Of a stretch of DNA of 41,255 nt, positions 39,771 to 41,255 are shown piece by piece. Every line of letters starts with the position of its first letter. Position 1 is the stretch's first letter. The DNA comes from Nitronereus sp964503895. GTDB lineage: Bacteria > Nitrospirota > Nitrospiria > Nitrospirales > UBA8639. The notes beneath the pieces are model-generated. The model ran no database searches and was not told where the DNA came from. It was given only the letters and a program-made list of their open reading frames with translations. Made by a program: the position numbers and the translations under genes. The stretch is taken from assembly GCA_964503895.1 (NCBI GenBank), contig CAZDCF010000012.1:1-41255 (forward strand), in the 5' to 3' direction.

Positions 39771-40847
39771 ATGATTTTTTGTCATAAGCGATATGTTTTC
39801 CCTCAAGGGTTTTTGAGTCTTGTTTTAGCCCTTGTATGTTTCAGCTGGATAATGGCTATGGTGGACTTCGTGTCCGCTCAAACCCATCAAAATCCTTTTG
39901 GGCGGGGTGCTGGATTTGCGCCAAGCATTCAGGCCTTAGTAGCGACGGGAAATGGAAGAGTTTTTGCGGGATCTTTTGGCCAAGGCGTGTTTGTGAGCAC
40001 CGATTACGGCGAAACATGGATGACTATGAATGCAGGGCTTAAGGATCGCTTCATTCTTTGCTTGACCGTTGACCAGGAAGGTGTGGTGTATGCGGGAACC
40101 GTTCGCGGAGGGATTTATCGAATTAAGGCAGACGGGAAAACGTGGGAGTCGATTAGTCATGGGTTAAAGCGGGTAGAGGTCAAGTCACTGTTGGCGCATC
40201 GCCAAGGACTCTATGCAGGAACGGGCCGTGGGGTGTATCAGTGGCAAGAAGCACAAAAAATGTGGATCGTAGTAGCGAAAGGCCTAGACCAAGTTCTCGT
40301 TTCAAGTTTGGTAATGATGGATAATCAACGTTTGTATGCTGGGACTGCTGGGAAGGGTGTACAATGGCTTGATACTACTAAGCCGGGGACGGCAATATGG
40401 CAAAAGGTTAAGAGCGAGTTTGTGGATGCCAAAGAACGCCTCAGGCACAATCATATCCGAGTTTTGGCCAAAGGCCATGGAGGAAGCTTGTTTGTTGGCA
40501 CTCAAGATGGGGGTATTTATCATAGTACCGATCTTGGAAAGACATGGCATATCTTTGGTCGTTCTTTGCCTAATGATTCAATCCGGGGTATTGTTCCGAC
40601 GAGTAGTGGTGTTTTGGTGGCAACCGGACGAGGAGTCTATAAAACAAGTGTGCGCCATGACAAATGGATAGCAGTGAATGCGGGACTGACGGAATTGGCT
40701 ATACAAGCCATGATGATGACGGAAGATGGGGAATTGTTTGCTGGAACAAGTGCGGGTGCCTTTAGAAGCCAGGATTACGGAGAACACTGGATGAACGTGA
40801 GTAAAGGGTTGGGGTTGCAGTTCTCCATGCCCCGCCCCTTCTTTTAA
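39771..40847 (+). CDS. Secreted seven-repeat beta-propeller (BNR/Ycf48-like)
   Basis: 358 aa with a signal peptide (cleavage near VSA). Seven repeats of about 40-48 residues are visible, each with a [FY]-[AV]-G-T/S-x2-G-G/x-[FV]-x..[DY]-G-x-x-W pattern: they begin near VFAGSFGQGVF, VYAGTVRGGIY, LYAGTGRGVY, LYAGTAGKGV, LFVGTQDGGIY, LVATGRGVYKT and LFAGTSAGAF. Seven repeats fit a closed seven-bladed propeller. STDYGETW and STDLGKTW are the BNR/Asp-box signatures also found in Ycf48-like assembly factors. It starts 12 bases after tatC. Confidence 0.82.
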   Translation: MIFCHKRYVFPQGFLSLVLALVCFSWIMAMVDFVSAQTHQNPFGRGAGFAPSIQALVATGNGRVFAGSFGQGVFVSTDYGETWMTMNAGLKDRFILCLTVDQEGVVYAGTVRGGIYRIKADGKTWESISHGLKRVEVKSLLAHRQGLYAGTGRGVYQWQEAQKMWIVVAKGLDQVLVSSLVMMDNQRLYAGTAGKGVQWLDTTKPGTAIWQKVKSEFVDAKERLRHNHIRVLAKGHGGSLFVGTQDGGIYHSTDLGKTWHIFGRSLPNDSIRGIVPTSSGVLVATGRGVYKTSVRHDKWIAVNAGLTELAIQAMMMTEDGELFAGTSAGAFRSQDYGEHWMNVSKGLGLQFSMPRPFF

Positions 40848-41071
40848 CAAGAGATATTAAAACGATATCGGCCCTATGGTGGAAAGGTATCTGCTGGTCT
40901 CAAATTTTTGTTGTCCTCATGTAATGTAGTGCGTCCTGCGCGTCAAGCCACGATTCCAAAGTAGTTGCGAAGGTTGTGAGCATTTGTGTCCTTGCTGTGC
41001 ACACTTTCTGAAGATACCCTGTTAATAAAGGTAGCAGGAACTATAATTTCTATGTTTGAAAAGGAGTGGGT

Positions 41072-41255
41072 ATGGGTGATGCGAAACAGCCAAAAGCGAT
41101 GATCACGGTTTCTTCACAAGATGAAGTCTGGGGGGAGATTGCCTTGCAGTTTTATCCAGAGGTTGCGCCGAATCATGTAGATAATTTCTGCAAATTAGCC
41201 AAAGAGAAATTTTATGATGGTACCACGTTTCATCGTGTGATTCCTGGGTTCATGA
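41072..41255 (+). CDS. Peptidyl-prolyl cis-trans isomerase, cyclophilin type (3' truncated by window)
   Basis: Begins at ATG 41072 with AAGGAG upstream and runs off the window end. MITVSSQDEVWGEIALQFYPEVAPNHVDNFCKLAKEKFYDGTTFHRVIPGFM matches the first 50 residues of bacterial cyclophilins, up to the active-site FHRVIPGF motif. No signal peptide, so it is a cytoplasmic form. The 220 bases before it contain nothing recognisable. Confidence 0.9.
   Translation, partial: MGDAKQPKAMITVSSQDEVWGEIALQFYPEVAPNHVDNFCKLAKEKFYDGTTFHRVIPGFM

Overview
The window is a 41 kb stretch of a bacterial chromosome of intermediate GC (roughly 45-50% by eye), with ordinary Gram-negative features: several lipoproteins, an outer-membrane porin, TatC, a Spy/CpxP-like periplasmic protein and a LolB-like lipoprotein. 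The gene mix (tandem DUF507 genes, a monomeric NADP isocitrate dehydrogenase, RadA, TsaB/RimI, DUF465, TatC) would fit Nitrospirota or a related deep-branching Gram-negative group. That placement is an inference from gene content; no 16S rRNA or other decisive marker is present. I see no insertion sequence, prophage or CRISPR array.

Layout. (1) 1-2.2 kb: an endonuclease/exonuclease/phosphatase-family protein overlapping 3-methyladenine DNA glycosylase I, then a small unknown protein. (2) 2.3-9.1 kb: an accessory cluster. A leftward set (small zinc ribbon, outer-membrane porin, lipoprotein, FMN-binding protein, four-helix membrane protein) ends at a strong terminator. It is divergent from a rightward pair, a lipoprotein and a lipoprotein-type ApbE flavin transferase. 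A good Fur-box match lies in the shared intergenic region. A His-rich Spy-like protein follows. (3) 9.2-13.5 kb: a leftward fur-fbpA-fbpB-fbpC ferric iron operon with a sigma70-like promoter. (4) 13.8-17 kb: a Panacea/YwgA-like protein, an M32 carboxypeptidase and an O-methyltransferase. (5) 17.3-20.2 kb: a second Fur-family regulator, a MerC-like membrane protein, a tiny membrane protein, and DAHP synthase co-transcribed with a His/Cys-rich metal-binding protein. (6) 20.8-24.8 kb: a ferredoxin-reductase-like protein, a GT-B glycosyltransferase-like protein, small proteins and a J-domain protein. (7) 25-28.7 kb: tRNA-Ser, a small lipoprotein, serS, rph, rdgB, tRNA-Pro, tRNA-Arg and a degenerate tRNA. 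(8) 28.9-41.3 kb: mostly housekeeping (icd, PP2C phosphatase, YprB-like nuclease, cyclophilin-like protein, two DUF507, radA, LolB-like, tsaB, rimI, DUF465, tatC, a seven-repeat propeller and a truncated cyclophilin).

The most interesting feature is the 2.7-13.5 kb region. It combines an FMN-binding domain protein with an intact flavinylation motif, its modifying enzyme ApbE, a His-containing membrane protein, a porin, a Fur box, and the Fbp ferric uptake operon with its own fur gene. I infer an iron-regulated, flavin-based redox system in the cell envelope, possibly reducing Fe(III) or otherwise supporting iron acquisition. No step of that function is proven by the sequence. A second metal theme is the Fur-family/MerC pair close to the aroG/His-rich operon, which may be a zinc-homeostasis island.
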